Positions 32,082 to 41,531 are shown, counted from the stretch's first letter. The stretch: DNA of 64,000 nucleotides from Streptomyces albireticuli (GCF_002192455.1 NZ_CP021744.1:4869501-4933500), one strand, 5' to 3'. Notes: generated from the letters alone by a model not told the origin. A program made the numbers and translations.

Positions 32082-33527
32082 ATGACCGCTCCCGACGCCG
32101 GCGCCGACGGCGCCGAACTCGCCGTATCCGCCCCCGTCCCCATATCCGCCCCCGCCCCCGGCGAAGGCGTCCTCGGCCGCCGCTACCGCGCCCTCACCCT
32201 CGGCATCATCTCCGTCGTCTCCCTCATCGCCTTCGAGGCGAGCGCGGTCAACACGGCGATGCCGGTGGCGGCCCGCGCGCTCGACGGGATCGAGCTGTAC
32301 GCCTTCTCGTTCTCCGCCTTCTTCACCGCCAGCCTGTTCACCATGGCGCTCTCCGGCGAGTGGTGCGACCGGGCGGGCCCGCTCACCCCCCTCTTCACCG
32401 GCATCGCCGCGTTCGGCACCGGCCTGGTCCTGGCCGGCTCCGCACAGCAGATGTGGATGTTCGTGGCCGCGCGCGGCGTCCAGGGCATCGGCAGCGGACT
32501 GGTCATCGTCGCGCTCTACGTCGTGGTGGGCCGGGCCTACCCCGAGCAGCTGCGCCCGGCGGTGATGGCCTCCTTCTCGGCGGCCTGGGTGGTCCCCGTG
32601 ATCGTCGGCCCGCTGGTGGCCGGCACCGTCACCGAGCAGCTCGGCTGGCGCTGGGTGTTCCTGGCGATCCCCGTGCTGATCCTGCTGCCGCTCGTGGTGA
32701 TGCTGCCCGCGCTGCGCGCCCTCCCGCCCGCCGAGCGCGCGGGGACGATGGACGGCCGACGCATCCTGCTGGCGCTCGCCGTCGCGGCGGGCGCGGGGCT
32801 GCTCCAGTACGCGGGGCAGGACATCGCGCCCGTCTCCCTGCTGCCCGCGGCCCTCGGGCTCGCCCTCCTCGTCCCCTGCGTCCGGCTGCTGCTGCCCCGC
32901 GGCACCTTCCTGGCAGGCCGCGGCCTGCCCGCCGTCGTCCTGCTGCGCGGCCTCGCCCAGGGTTCCTTCCTGGCCGCCGAGAGCTTCGTCCCGCTGATGC
33001 TCGTCACCGAGCGCGGTCTCTCCGCCACGCTGGCCGGGCTCTCCCTCACCGGCGGCGGCCTGACCTGGGCCCTCGGCTCGTACACCCAGAGCCGCACCCG
33101 CGCCGAGCCGTACCGCGAGCGGCTGATGAGCCTCGGCATGGGGCTGATGGCGCTCGCCATCGCGCTGATGGCGACGGTCCTGGCCGACGGGGTGCCGGTG
33201 TGGACGGCGGCCCTGTCCTGGGTCGTCGGCGGCTACGGGATGGGCCTGACGATCTCCAGCGGCTCGGTGCTGCTGCTCAGGCTCTCGAAGCCGGGCGAGG
33301 AGGGCGCGAACTCGGCCTCCCTCCAGGTCTCCGACGCGCTCGGCAGCATCACCCTGGTCGGCCTCGCCGGTGTGCTCTTCGCCTCCTTCGGCGGCGGCTC
33401 GGCGACCGCCGGGGGGCACGGCTCGGCGGCCCCGCCGGCCGCCTTCGTCGCGGTCTTCGCCCTCGCGGCGGCGTTCGCGCTGGTGGGCGCGTACGTCGCC
33501 ACGAGGCTCACGCCGCGCGACGCCTGA
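32082..33527 (+). CDS. MFS transporter (drug/metabolite exporter type)
   Basis: The 481-residue integral membrane protein starts with an Ala/Pro-rich cytoplasmic tail and has 12-14 predicted helices. Signature pieces are SGEWCDRAGPLTPLF in loop 2-3 and ARGVQGIGSGLVIVALY, the motif C-like helix of antiporters. TACCCT lies 7 nt before the ATG, suggesting a leaderless mRNA; an upstream in-frame ATG (32019) lacks support. It stands alone between the sulfur genes and a helicase gene. The substrate is unknown. Confidence 0.88.
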   Translation: MTAPDAGADGAELAVSAPVPISAPAPGEGVLGRRYRALTLGIISVVSLIAFEASAVNTAMPVAARALDGIELYAFSFSAFFTASLFTMALSGEWCDRAGPLTPLFTGIAAFGTGLVLAGSAQQMWMFVAARGVQGIGSGLVIVALYVVVGRAYPEQLRPAVMASFSAAWVVPVIVGPLVAGTVTEQLGWRWVFLAIPVLILLPLVVMLPALRALPPAERAGTMDGRRILLALAVAAGAGLLQYAGQDIAPVSLLPAALGLALLVPCVRLLLPRGTFLAGRGLPAVVLLRGLAQGSFLAAESFVPLMLVTERGLSATLAGLSLTGGGLTWALGSYTQSRTRAEPYRERLMSLGMGLMALAIALMATVLADGVPVWTAALSWVVGGYGMGLTISSGSVLLLRLSKPGEEGANSASLQVSDALGSITLVGLAGVLFASFGGGSATAGGHGSAAPPAAFVAVFALAAAFALVGAYVATRLTPRDA

Positions 33528-33654
33528 CCGGGCCGCCCGGGGGTGTGTGACGTCGGTCCCACCCCGGGTGTCCCCGGGGCGTAAGCCGGGGGAGCGGACC
33601 CCGCCGCAGGTAGGCTTGCGCGGTTGCCGATCGCCGAACCAGCCGACGGAGACC

Positions 33655-35445
33655 GTGACTACCACCACCACAAGCCACCATCTCTCGCCCGCCTTCCCCG
33701 GCCGGGCCCCTTGGGGTACCGCGAACAAGCTGCGCGCCTGGCAGGAGGGCGCGATGGGGAAGTACATCCAGGAGCAGCCGCGCGACTTCCTCGCCGTGGC
33801 GACCCCCGGCGCCGGAAAGACCACCTTCGCCCTGACCCTCGCCTCCTGGCTGCTGCACCACCACGTCGTCCAGCAGGTCACCGTGGTCGCGCCCACCGAG
33901 CACCTGAAGAAGCAGTGGGCCGAGGCCGCGGCCCGGGTCGGGATCAAGCTCGACCCCGAGTACAGCGCCGGCCCCCTCGGCCGCGAGTACCACGGCGTCG
34001 CCGTGACCTACGCCGGTGTGGGCGTCCGCCCGATGCTCCACCGCAACCGCTGCGAGCAGCGCAAGACGCTCGTCATCCTCGACGAGATCCACCACGCCGG
34101 TGACTCCAAGTCGTGGGGCGAGGCATGCCTGGAGGCGTTCGAGCCCGCGACCCGGCGCCTCGCGCTGACGGGCACGCCCTTCCGCTCCGACACCAACCCC
34201 ATCCCCTTCGTCACGTACGAGGAGGGCAACGACGGCATCCGCCGCTCCGCCGCCGACTACACGTACGGATACGGCAACGCCCTCGCCGACGGCGTCGTCC
34301 GCCCGGTCATATTCCTGTCCTACAGCGGCAACATGCGCTGGCGCACCAAGGCCGGCGACGAGATCGAGGCCCGCCTCGGCGAGCCCATGACCAAGGACGC
34401 CGTCTCGCAGGCCTGGCGCACCGCCCTGGACCCGCGCGGCGACTGGATGCCGAACGTCCTGCGCGCCGCCGACCGCCGGCTGACCGAGGTCCGCAAGGCC
34501 ATCCCGGACGCCGGCGCCCTGGTGATCGCCGCCGACCAGGAGTCCGCCCGCGCCTACGCCAAGCTGATCCGCGAGATCACCGGCGAGGGCGCGACGGTCG
34601 TGCTGTCCGACGACTCCGGCGCCTCGCAGCGCATCGACGACTACGCCGGGTCCGACTCCCGCTGGATGGTCGCCGTCCGCATGGTGTCCGAGGGCGTCGA
34701 CGTGCCCCGCCTCGCCGTCGGGGTCTACGCGACGACGATCTCCACCCCGCTGTTCTTCGCCCAGGCGGTCGGCCGCTTCGTGCGGTCCCGGCGGCGCGGC
34801 GAGACGGCGTCCGTCTTCCTGCCGACCGTCCCCGACCTGCTGACCTTCGCCAACGAGATGGAGGTCGAGCGCGACCACGTCCTCGACAAGCCGAAGAAGG
34901 GCGACGGCGAGGAGGACCCGTACGCGGAGGAGGACAAGCTCCTCGCCGAGGCGGAGCGGCAGCAGGACGAGGACACCGGCACGGACGACCAGCTCTCCTT
35001 CGAGGCGCTGGAGTCCGACGCGGTCTTCGACCGGGTGCTCTACAACAACGCCGAGTTCGGCATGCAGGCGCACGCGGGCAGCGAGGAGGAGCAGGACTAC
35101 CTCGGCATCCCCGGGCTGCTGGAGCCGGACCAGGTGCAGATGCTGCTCCAGAAGCGGCAGGCCCGCCAGATCGCGCACAGCCGCAAGCGGCCGGACGCGG
35201 AGGCGGACCTCCTCGAACTGCCCGCCGAGCGCCGCCCGGTGGTCACCCACAAGGAGCTCCTGGAGCTGCGCAAGCAGCTGAACACCCTGGTCGGGGCCTA
35301 CGTCCACCAGAGCGGCAAGCCGCACGGTGTGATCCACAACGAGCTGCGCCGGACGTGCGGCGGCCCACCGAGCGCGGAGGCGACGGCGGGCCAGCTGAAC
35401 GAGCGCATCCGCAAGGTCCGCGAATGGGCGACCCGGATGAAGTAG
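33655..35445 (+). CDS. DEAD/DEAH-box superfamily 2 helicase
   Basis: The 596-residue protein has motif I ATPGAGKTTFAL (about residues 42-54), motif II DEIHHAGD, motif III LTGTPFRSD, and C-terminal motifs VRMVSEGVDVPRLAVG and QAVGRFVRSRR. An acidic Glu/Asp-rich stretch follows at about residues 410-450, then a C-terminal helical region of the actinobacterial family. It is an ATP-dependent DNA or RNA unwinding enzyme, related to UvrB/RecG-type SF2 helicases; the precise substrate is not known. The GTG start with GGAG upstream gives the MTTTTTSHHL N-terminus. Single-gene unit. Confidence 0.88.
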   Translation: MTTTTTSHHLSPAFPGRAPWGTANKLRAWQEGAMGKYIQEQPRDFLAVATPGAGKTTFALTLASWLLHHHVVQQVTVVAPTEHLKKQWAEAAARVGIKLDPEYSAGPLGREYHGVAVTYAGVGVRPMLHRNRCEQRKTLVILDEIHHAGDSKSWGEACLEAFEPATRRLALTGTPFRSDTNPIPFVTYEEGNDGIRRSAADYTYGYGNALADGVVRPVIFLSYSGNMRWRTKAGDEIEARLGEPMTKDAVSQAWRTALDPRGDWMPNVLRAADRRLTEVRKAIPDAGALVIAADQESARAYAKLIREITGEGATVVLSDDSGASQRIDDYAGSDSRWMVAVRMVSEGVDVPRLAVGVYATTISTPLFFAQAVGRFVRSRRRGETASVFLPTVPDLLTFANEMEVERDHVLDKPKKGDGEEDPYAEEDKLLAEAERQQDEDTGTDDQLSFEALESDAVFDRVLYNNAEFGMQAHAGSEEEQDYLGIPGLLEPDQVQMLLQKRQARQIAHSRKRPDAEADLLELPAERRPVVTHKELLELRKQLNTLVGAYVHQSGKPHGVIHNELRRTCGGPPSAEATAGQLNERIRKVREWATRMK

Positions 35446-35888
35446 GGCGCACCGCGACCGCGATCGCCGGCCGGGCCGGAATTCCGCCGCACAGGGTCAC
35501 CGACCCGCGGCGGGGGTCCGGCCCGGTCCGCGTCCGGGGCGCGCCGCCGCGGGCGCGCCCGGTCCATGACAGCCTCGCGCCCGGCCCACGGCGGTCCGCC
35601 CCCGGTCCGCGACGGCCTCGGCCTCCCTGGCGTCCGCATAGTGAAATCCCGCCCCCGATAATCGCCAAAACCCCGCGCCGCGCCCGGATCGCGGGCAGAC
35701 TCTTCCGCTGAGCGGACCGGCGGCGCTACGGTGCCGGTCACGCACACGCCCCGTGGCAGCGCCGCCGCGGAGCGCAGCCGGTGCCAAGCGAAAAGCGGCC
35801 GGCGGCCTCTCCTCGCGCGCTGCCGGAACGGGACCGGCGGCGCACCCCACCGCGACGAAGGGCCGCCACTCATCGGAGGAGGGGCGCC
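35446..35888. other. 443-bp intergenic region before the IclR gene
   Basis: No protein gene fits here. The last third carries a palindrome TCCGCTGAGCGGA (35704-35716) exactly where the -35 of a promoter with -10 TACGGT (35727-35732) would be. The first 200 bp are GC-rich with no recognised feature. Confidence 0.5.
35704..35732 (+). promoter_or_regulatory. palindromic operator overlapping a possible promoter of the IclR gene
   Basis: TCCGCT-G-AGCGGA is symmetric and resembles IclR-family sites of the TTCC...GGAA type. TACGGT follows 10 bp later. Autoregulation of the downstream IclR gene is inferred, with a leader of about 150 nt. Confidence 0.4.
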
Positions 35889-36530
35889 GTGACCGCGGAG
35901 ACCTCGCAGACACTCGACCGGGGACTGCGTGTCCTCAAACTGCTCGCCGACACCGATCACGGGCTGACCGTCACCGAGCTGTCCACCAAGCTCGGGGTCA
36001 ACCGGACGGTGGTCTACCGACTGCTCGCCACCCTGGAACAGCACGCGCTCGTGCGCCGCGACATCGGCGGTCGGGCCAGGGTCGGGCTGGGGGTGCTGCG
36101 GCTCGGCCGCCAGGTGCACCCGCTGGTCAGGGAGGCGGCCCTGCCCGCCTTGCGGTCCCTGGCCGAGGACATCGGGGCGACCGCCCACCTCACGCTCGTC
36201 GACGGCACCGAGGCGCTCGCGGTGGCCGTCGTCGAGCCGACGTGGACGGACTACCACGTGGCCTACCGGGCCGGGTTCCGCCATCCGCTGGACCGGGGGG
36301 CGGCCGGCCGGGCCATACTCGCGGCCCGCCGGGGTGAGACCGACAACCCCGGGTACGCCCTCACCCACGGCGAACTGGAGGCCGGGGCCAGCGGGGCGGC
36401 GGCGCCCCTGCTCGGCGTCCTGGGCATCGAGGGCAGCGTGGGCGTCGTCATGCTCTGCGACTCCATCCCGGACCGCGTGGGCCCGCGGGTGATGGAGGCG
36501 GCCAAGGAGGTGGCCGACGCGCTACGGTGA
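35889..36530 (+). CDS. IclR-family transcriptional regulator
   Basis: The 213-residue protein has an N-terminal winged HTH (LDRGLRVLKLLADTDHGLTV, then TELSTKLGVNRTVVYRLLATL) and a C-terminal effector domain that is about 35 residues shorter than in most IclR proteins, in the loop after RAILAARRGETD. The GTG is selected because GGAGGAGGGG lies upstream; the longer upstream frame is Arg/Pro-rich and unlike the family. It stands alone with no obvious catabolic neighbour. A palindrome upstream may be its own operator. Confidence 0.85.
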   Translation: MTAETSQTLDRGLRVLKLLADTDHGLTVTELSTKLGVNRTVVYRLLATLEQHALVRRDIGGRARVGLGVLRLGRQVHPLVREAALPALRSLAEDIGATAHLTLVDGTEALAVAVVEPTWTDYHVAYRAGFRHPLDRGAAGRAILAARRGETDNPGYALTHGELEAGASGAAAPLLGVLGIEGSVGVVMLCDSIPDRVGPRVMEAAKEVADALR

Positions 36531-36607
36531 GCGCCGGGCGGGCCGGGGCACGTCCCGGCCCGCCCGTACCGCGTGGGTTGCCTGTCACGGCAGGGGCTGG
36601 AGTGAAC

Positions 36608-36613
36608 TAGATT
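36608..36613 (+). promoter_or_regulatory. -10 element giving a leaderless transcript of the Lon-like protease gene
   Basis: TAGATT matches the vegetative -10 consensus and ends 7 nt before the ATG, and no ribosome site is present. Transcription would begin at or next to the start codon. Confidence 0.6.
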
Positions 36614-36620
36614 CGCTTGC

Positions 36621-37442
36621 ATGCCAGCTCAGACTCTGACCGCCCGGTTCTCCCGCCCGTCGGGGCGCGCCCGGACCCTCGCGGTCTGTGCCGCGCCCGT
36701 CGTCGCCCTGTTCGCGGTGGCCGCGCTCGTCCCCCTGCCGTTCTCGCTCGCCCAGCCGGGCTCGACCGTGAACGTCCTGGGGGCGGACAAGGGCAAGCCG
36801 GTGATCACCGTCGACGGCGCGGGCACCCGCCCGACCAGCGGTGAGCTGCGCATGACCACGATCGTGGCGACCGGGCCGCACGTGGACGTCAGCCTGGCCG
36901 ACGTCGTGCGCGGCTGGTTCCGCTCCGACCGCGCCGTGATGCCGCGCGACTCCGTCTACCCCGTGGGCGACTCCGACCAGGAGGTCTCGGAGCACAACGC
37001 CGCCGAGATGAAGCAGTCGCAGGACGCCGCCTCCCAGGCCGCCCTGCGCTATCTGCGGAAGTCCCCGAAGGACGTGAAGGTCGGGCTCAGCCTCGCCGAC
37101 ATCGGCGGGCCCAGCGCGGGGCTGCTCTTCACCCTCGGGATCATCGACAAGGTCGACGGCGACGGCCGCGGCGGCGACCTCACCGGCGGCCGGACGATCG
37201 CGGGTACGGGCACGATCGAGCCGGACGGCACGGTGGGCGCGGTCGGCGGCGTGCCGCTGAAGACCCAGGCGGCCCGGCGCGACGGCGCCACCGTCTTCCT
37301 GGTGCCGAAGGACGAGTGCTCGGACGCGCGGGCCAACCTCCCGAAGGGGCTGCGGCTGGTCCCCGTGAAGAAGCTGGACGACGCGGTGACGTCCCTGCGG
37401 GCCCTGGCGTCGGGCCAGGAGGACAAGGTCCCGGCCTGCTAG
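36621..37442 (+). CDS. membrane-anchored Lon-like (S16) protease
   Basis: The 273-residue protein has one N-terminal transmembrane helix (about residues 20-44) and a C-terminal Lon proteolytic domain. The Ser-Lys dyad is S165 in IGGPSAGLLF and K214 in GGVPLKTQAARRDGA; both are intact. The region between (about 75-140) is where YlbL-type proteins carry a PDZ domain, but here it is short and a PDZ is not obvious. The catalytic domain should face outside. The substrate is unknown. The gene is likely leaderless. Confidence 0.85.
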   Translation: MPAQTLTARFSRPSGRARTLAVCAAPVVALFAVAALVPLPFSLAQPGSTVNVLGADKGKPVITVDGAGTRPTSGELRMTTIVATGPHVDVSLADVVRGWFRSDRAVMPRDSVYPVGDSDQEVSEHNAAEMKQSQDAASQAALRYLRKSPKDVKVGLSLADIGGPSAGLLFTLGIIDKVDGDGRGGDLTGGRTIAGTGTIEPDGTVGAVGGVPLKTQAARRDGATVFLVPKDECSDARANLPKGLRLVPVKKLDDAVTSLRALASGQEDKVPAC

Positions 37443-37606
37443 GCGCCCGCCCGCGGGGGAGGGAACCCGGCCGGGACACGCCCCGGCCCGCCCCGGGCTG
37501 CCCCGGGCCGCGACGGCCTGCCCCGGCCCGCGACGGCACGCGCGCCCGGCCTCCGCGGGCGGACCGGAGGTCCCGGCCCTCGCCGGGGCCCTCACGGCAC
37601 CCGCGC

Positions 37607-38590
37607 TCACCCCTCGCGGATGAACCCCTCCCGCACCAGCCAGTCCTTCGCCACCGTGTGCGGGTCCTCGCCCTCCACATCCACCTTCGCGTTGAGCTCC
37701 CGCGCCACGTCGTCGGTCAGCTTCGCCGTGATCGGGTCCAGCACCCCCTGGATCGCCGGATACTTCCGCATCGTCTTGGCGTTGATCTCGGGAGCGGCGT
37801 TGTAGTTGGGGAAGAAGTGCTTGTCGTCCCGCATCACCACGAGGTTCATCGCCTTGATCCGGCCGTCGGTGGTGAAGACCTCGCCGAAGGTGCAGGAGGA
37901 GCCCCCGGAGACCTGGGTGTAGACGATCCCGCCGTCCATCTTCTGCACGCTCGACGCCGGGACGCGCATGCCGTACTTCTTCGCCATGCCCGGCAGCCCG
38001 TCGTTGCGGGCCGCGAACTCGCTCTCCACGCACAGCGACACCGCCCCGGGGTCGGTCCGGGACAGCCGGGCGACGTCCGAGAGCGTCCGCGTGCCGTACT
38101 TCTTCTCGTTCGCCCGGTTCAGCGCCAGCGCGTACGTGTTGTCGAGCCTGGCGGGCGGCAGCCAGACGATGCCGTTGCGGACGTCCGCGTCGGCCACGGC
38201 CCGCCACTGCTCCTGGGGGTCGGCGATCGGCTTGTCGTGACCCAGATAGGTGATCCAGGCGGTGCCGGTGTACTCGTACATGGCGTCCGCGCCGCCGGAC
38301 CGGATCGCCTCGCGGGCGCCGATCGAGCCCTGGATGTTGGTCCGGTCGAGGACGTTCGCGCCGGCGGCCTCGAAGGCCAGGCCCATGATCTGGCCCAGCA
38401 CGATGTTCTCGCTGAAGTTCTTGGAGGTGACGGTCAGGTCGGCGCCCTTGAGCGGCAGGCCCTGGCCGACGGAGCCGGGCCGGACGTCGTCGACCATCGG
38501 TGAACCGCTGGTCAGCCCGCAGCCGGCGAGCACCAGCGGGGAGAGCAGCATGCCCACGAAGGCCGCCGCCGCGGCCGTGCGCCATCTCAT
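37607..38590 (-). CDS. glycine betaine/choline ABC transporter substrate-binding lipoprotein
   Basis: The 327-residue protein begins with a signal peptide and lipobox (LVLAGC), so it is lipid-anchored outside. It is an OpuAC-type binding protein: DLTVTSKNFSENIVLGQIMG opening, DAMYEYTGTAWITYLGHDKP cut to YEYTGTAW, and a second lobe with NLVVMRDDKHFFP. It binds glycine betaine, choline or a related quaternary amine. It overlaps the permease gene by 4 bp and is the last gene of a four-gene operon. Role in osmoprotection is inferred from the family. Confidence 0.9.
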   Translation of the reverse strand: MRWRTAAAAAFVGMLLSPLVLAGCGLTSGSPMVDDVRPGSVGQGLPLKGADLTVTSKNFSENIVLGQIMGLAFEAAGANVLDRTNIQGSIGAREAIRSGGADAMYEYTGTAWITYLGHDKPIADPQEQWRAVADADVRNGIVWLPPARLDNTYALALNRANEKKYGTRTLSDVARLSRTDPGAVSLCVESEFAARNDGLPGMAKKYGMRVPASSVQKMDGGIVYTQVSGGSSCTFGEVFTTDGRIKAMNLVVMRDDKHFFPNYNAAPEINAKTMRKYPAIQGVLDPITAKLTDDVARELNAKVDVEGEDPHTVAKDWLVREGFIREG

Positions 38591-39507
38591 CCCCGGCCTC
38601 CCTTCGGTCGTCCCGTCCCGCCCGGTTCCAGCCCGCGCGGCCGCAGCAGCACCTCCGCCAGCGACGCCAGCCAGTCCACCAGCAGCGCCAGCGCCACGGT
38701 CAGCACCGACCCCAGCACCAGCACGGACATCCGCTGGTTGGTGATGCCGGAGGCGATCAGGTCGCCGAGCCCGCCGCCCCCGCCGAAGTAGGCGAGCGTC
38801 GCCGTGCCCACGTTGAGGACGAGCGCGGTGCGCACCCCGGCGAGGATCAGCGGCACGGCCAGCGGCAGTTCGACCTTGCGCAGCACCCCGGCGGCCGACA
38901 TGCCGATCCCGCGCGCGGCCTCCACCAGCGTCGGGTCGATGGCCCGCAGCCCGGCGACGGTGTTGGAGAGGACGGGCAGCACCGCGTAGACGACGATGCC
39001 GATCAGCGCGGCCCGGGTCCCGATGCCCAGCCAGATCACCAGGAGTGCCAGCAGGCCGATCGCGGGGGTGGCCTGGCCGATGTTGGCGAGGGCCATCACC
39101 AGGGGAGCGGCGGGCCGCAGCCGGCGGCGGGTGAGCAGGACGCCCAGCGGGATCGCGATGATCAGGACGAAGAAGGTCGAGATCACGGTCAGCGAGATGT
39201 GCTGGCGCAGCCGCAGCCAGACGTTGCCGTTCGCCAGGGAGTTCTCGGCGATGGAGTCGAGTTCGGCGCCGCGGAACCACAGCCAGGTGGCCAGCAGGAC
39301 GGCGGCGACGACGGCGGGCAGGACGACGAGCCGCTGCCAGGTGATCCGCCGGCCGGGGCCGGCGAGTTCCCCGGCGGGCGGTCCCGGCTCGTCGGCCGGC
39401 TCCGGTTCCACGGCCTCCCCGGGGTCGCGGAAGGCGATGCCCCGCACCTCGTGCTCCCCGGCGGGCCTACGCTCCCGCGGCGGCCGCTCGTCGCCACGCC
39501 GCCTCAT
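38587..39507 (-). CDS. glycine betaine ABC transporter permease (OpuB-type)
   Basis: The 306-residue protein has a 60-residue charged N-terminal tail, one extra leading helix, and the five-to-six-helix OpuBB core with NIGQATPAIGLLALL and the EAA-like loop VEAARGIGMSAAGVLRKVELP (core EAARGIGM). It pairs with the second permease upstream in the operon to make a heterodimeric channel. It overlaps the binding-protein gene and lies 31 nt after the ATPase stop. Confidence 0.9.
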   Translation of the reverse strand: MRRRGDERPPRERRPAGEHEVRGIAFRDPGEAVEPEPADEPGPPAGELAGPGRRITWQRLVVLPAVVAAVLLATWLWFRGAELDSIAENSLANGNVWLRLRQHISLTVISTFFVLIIAIPLGVLLTRRRLRPAAPLVMALANIGQATPAIGLLALLVIWLGIGTRAALIGIVVYAVLPVLSNTVAGLRAIDPTLVEAARGIGMSAAGVLRKVELPLAVPLILAGVRTALVLNVGTATLAYFGGGGGLGDLIASGITNQRMSVLVLGSVLTVALALLVDWLASLAEVLLRPRGLEPGGTGRPKGGRG

Positions 39508-39538
39508 GCGCGGACCTCCCGCGCCGGGGCCGCGCGCC

Positions 39539-40837
39539 TCACGCCCCGTCCTCCGGTCCGGCCGAGGACGTCCCCTCCTGCTCCTGCCGGGTCTGCTGGG
39601 CGCGCTGCTCCTCCAGCCGGTGCTGGTGCTCGACCGCGTCGAGCCGGTCCTCCTCCAGCAGCTCGTGCACCGAGTTCATCAGCGTCTCCATGTCGACCAC
39701 GCCCTCGTACTCGCCGCGCCGTCCCGTCACCGCGACCCGCCCGGCGTTGTCGGTGAGCACCGCCTCCAGGGCGTCGCGGAGCGTCGCGTCGCGGGTGACC
39801 GTGTCGTGCACGAGGGTGCCCGCCCGCGCCAGCGAGCCCCGGGCGCGCATCAGGTCGCCCCGCCGCAGCCATTTGTACGGGCGGCGGTGGCGGTCCAGGA
39901 GCAGCACCTCGTTGGTGGTGCCGGCGCGCAGCTTGTCGAAGATGGACTGGAGCGGGTCGTCGACGGTGGCCGTCGGCACGTCCACGATCTCCACGTCCCG
40001 CACCCGGGTGAGGTTGAGCCGTTTGAGCGCCGCGCCCGCGCCGACGAAGCCGGAGACGAAGTCGTCGGCGGGGTTGGTGAGGATCGCCTCGGGGGTGTCG
40101 AACTGGGCGATGTGCGAACGCTCGCGGAGCACCGCGATCCGGTCGCCGAGCTTGATGGCCTCGTCGAAGTCGTGGGTGACGAAGACGATCGTCTTGTGCA
40201 GCTCGTGCTGGAGCCGGATCAGCTCGTCCTGGAGGTGGTCCCGGGTGATCGGGTCGACCGCGCCGAAGGGCTCGTCCATCAGGAGGACGGGCGGGTCGGC
40301 GGCGAGCGCGCGGGCGACCCCGACGCGCTGCTGCTGCCCGCCGGACAGCTGCCGCGGATAGCGGCCCCGGAACTCGCCGGGGTCCAGCCCCACCAGGTCG
40401 AGCATCTCCTCCACCCGGGTGTCGATCCGCCCCTTCGACCAGCCGGTCATCCGCGGTACGAGCGCGATGTTCTGCGCGACGGTCATATGGGGGAAGAGCC
40501 CCGAGGACTGGATCGCGTAGCCGATCTTGCGGCGCAGCTTCACCGGGTCCATGTCGGTGACGTCCTCGTCGTCGATCCGGATCCGGCCGGACGTCGGCTC
40601 GATCAGCCTGTTGATCATCTTCATGGTGGTGGTCTTGCCGCAGCCGGACGGGCCCACGAAGACCACCAGCTCACCCGCCTTGATCTCCATGTTGACGCAG
40701 TCGACGGCGGGCGTGGGGTTGCCGGGGTAGCGCTTGGTGAGGTTCTCCAGCTCGATCGTGGCGCCGGAGGGCTTCCCGGCGGCGGGCGCGGCCCCGGGCA
40801 CGTCGTCGGGCGCGGGCGCGGGCGCGGACTCAGGCAC
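39539..40837 (-). CDS. glycine betaine ABC transporter ATP-binding protein with CBS domains
   Basis: The 432-residue ATPase has Walker A GPSGCGKTTT, the Q-loop IQSSGLFPHMTV, the ABC signature LSGGQQQRVGVARAL, Walker B LLMDEPFGAVD and the H-loop VTHDFDEAIKLGD. About 120 C-terminal residues form a CBS-domain pair, as in OpuA-type ATPases where it senses ionic strength. A Gln/Glu-rich tail ends the protein. It overlaps the first permease gene by 8 bp. It powers uptake of the osmoprotectant. Confidence 0.93.
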   Translation of the reverse strand: MPESAPAPAPDDVPGAAPAAGKPSGATIELENLTKRYPGNPTPAVDCVNMEIKAGELVVFVGPSGCGKTTTMKMINRLIEPTSGRIRIDDEDVTDMDPVKLRRKIGYAIQSSGLFPHMTVAQNIALVPRMTGWSKGRIDTRVEEMLDLVGLDPGEFRGRYPRQLSGGQQQRVGVARALAADPPVLLMDEPFGAVDPITRDHLQDELIRLQHELHKTIVFVTHDFDEAIKLGDRIAVLRERSHIAQFDTPEAILTNPADDFVSGFVGAGAALKRLNLTRVRDVEIVDVPTATVDDPLQSIFDKLRAGTTNEVLLLDRHRRPYKWLRRGDLMRARGSLARAGTLVHDTVTRDATLRDALEAVLTDNAGRVAVTGRRGEYEGVVDMETLMNSVHELLEEDRLDAVEHQHRLEEQRAQQTRQEQEGTSSAGPEDGA

Positions 40838-41486
40838 GGATCCCCCTCGGGATGGTCAGCCGTCCGATCAGGACGTACGCGGCGTCGAAGAGCAGGGCGA
40901 GCACGATGATGCCGAGCGTCCCGGCGAGCACCTGGTTGAGCGCGTTGGCGCTGCCCAGGGACGAGATGCCGCGGAAGATCTCGTTGCCGAGCCCCGGCCC
41001 GGAGGCGTACGCCGCGATCGCCGCGATGCCCATCAGCATCTGGGTGGCGACCCGGATCCCGGTGAGGATCGGCGGCCAGGCGAGCGGCAGCTCCACCCGG
41101 AACAGCCGGGCGAACCGCGACATGCCGATGCCCGTCGCGGCGTCCACCAGCGAGGGGTCCACGCCGCGCAGCCCGACGATCGCGTTCCGGACGATCGGCA
41201 GCAGTCCGTAGAGCACCAGCGCCGTCACCGTCGGGGCCACGCCCAGGCCGGTGACCGGGATCAGCAGACCGATCAGGGCCAGGGAGGGGATGGTGAGGAC
41301 CGTCGCGGTCGCGGTGACCGCGAGGTTGCCCGCCCACTCGCTGCGGTAGGTGAGCACCCCGATCGCCACCCCGATCAGCGTGGCCACGACCATGCACTGG
41401 AAGACGGCGCTGGCGTGCTGGTACGTGTCCGCCAGCAGCTGCTCGTGCCGGCTGCCGACGTACTCCCAGAAGGTCACCCGGCACAC
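40830..41486 (-). CDS. glycine betaine ABC transporter permease (OpuB-type)
   Basis: The 218-residue permease is the minimal five/six-helix type. The N-terminal GTG-based start (MCRVTFWEYVG) and a GTG three codons later are both possible. Family motifs are TIPSLALIGLLIPVTGLG and the EAA-like loop with DAATGIGMSRFARLFRVELP (core ATGIGMS). It is the first gene of the operon and overlaps the ATPase gene. An Lrp-family gene lies 56 nt upstream on the same strand, separated by a hairpin. Confidence 0.9.
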   Translation of the reverse strand: MCRVTFWEYVGSRHEQLLADTYQHASAVFQCMVVATLIGVAIGVLTYRSEWAGNLAVTATATVLTIPSLALIGLLIPVTGLGVAPTVTALVLYGLLPIVRNAIVGLRGVDPSLVDAATGIGMSRFARLFRVELPLAWPPILTGIRVATQMLMGIAAIAAYASGPGLGNEIFRGISSLGSANALNQVLAGTLGIIVLALLFDAAYVLIGRLTIPRGIRA

Positions 41487-41512
41487 TCCCGCCGTTGTCG
41501 GTCCTCGGCTCC

Positions 41513-41531
41513 CGGCCCCGGAAAGGGGCCG
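41513..41531 (-). terminator. hairpin between the Lrp gene and the betaine operon
   Basis: CGGCCCC, loop GGAAA, GGGGCCG lies between the Lrp stop and the permease start. No T-run follows on the minus strand, so it is only a partial terminator. Confidence 0.45.
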
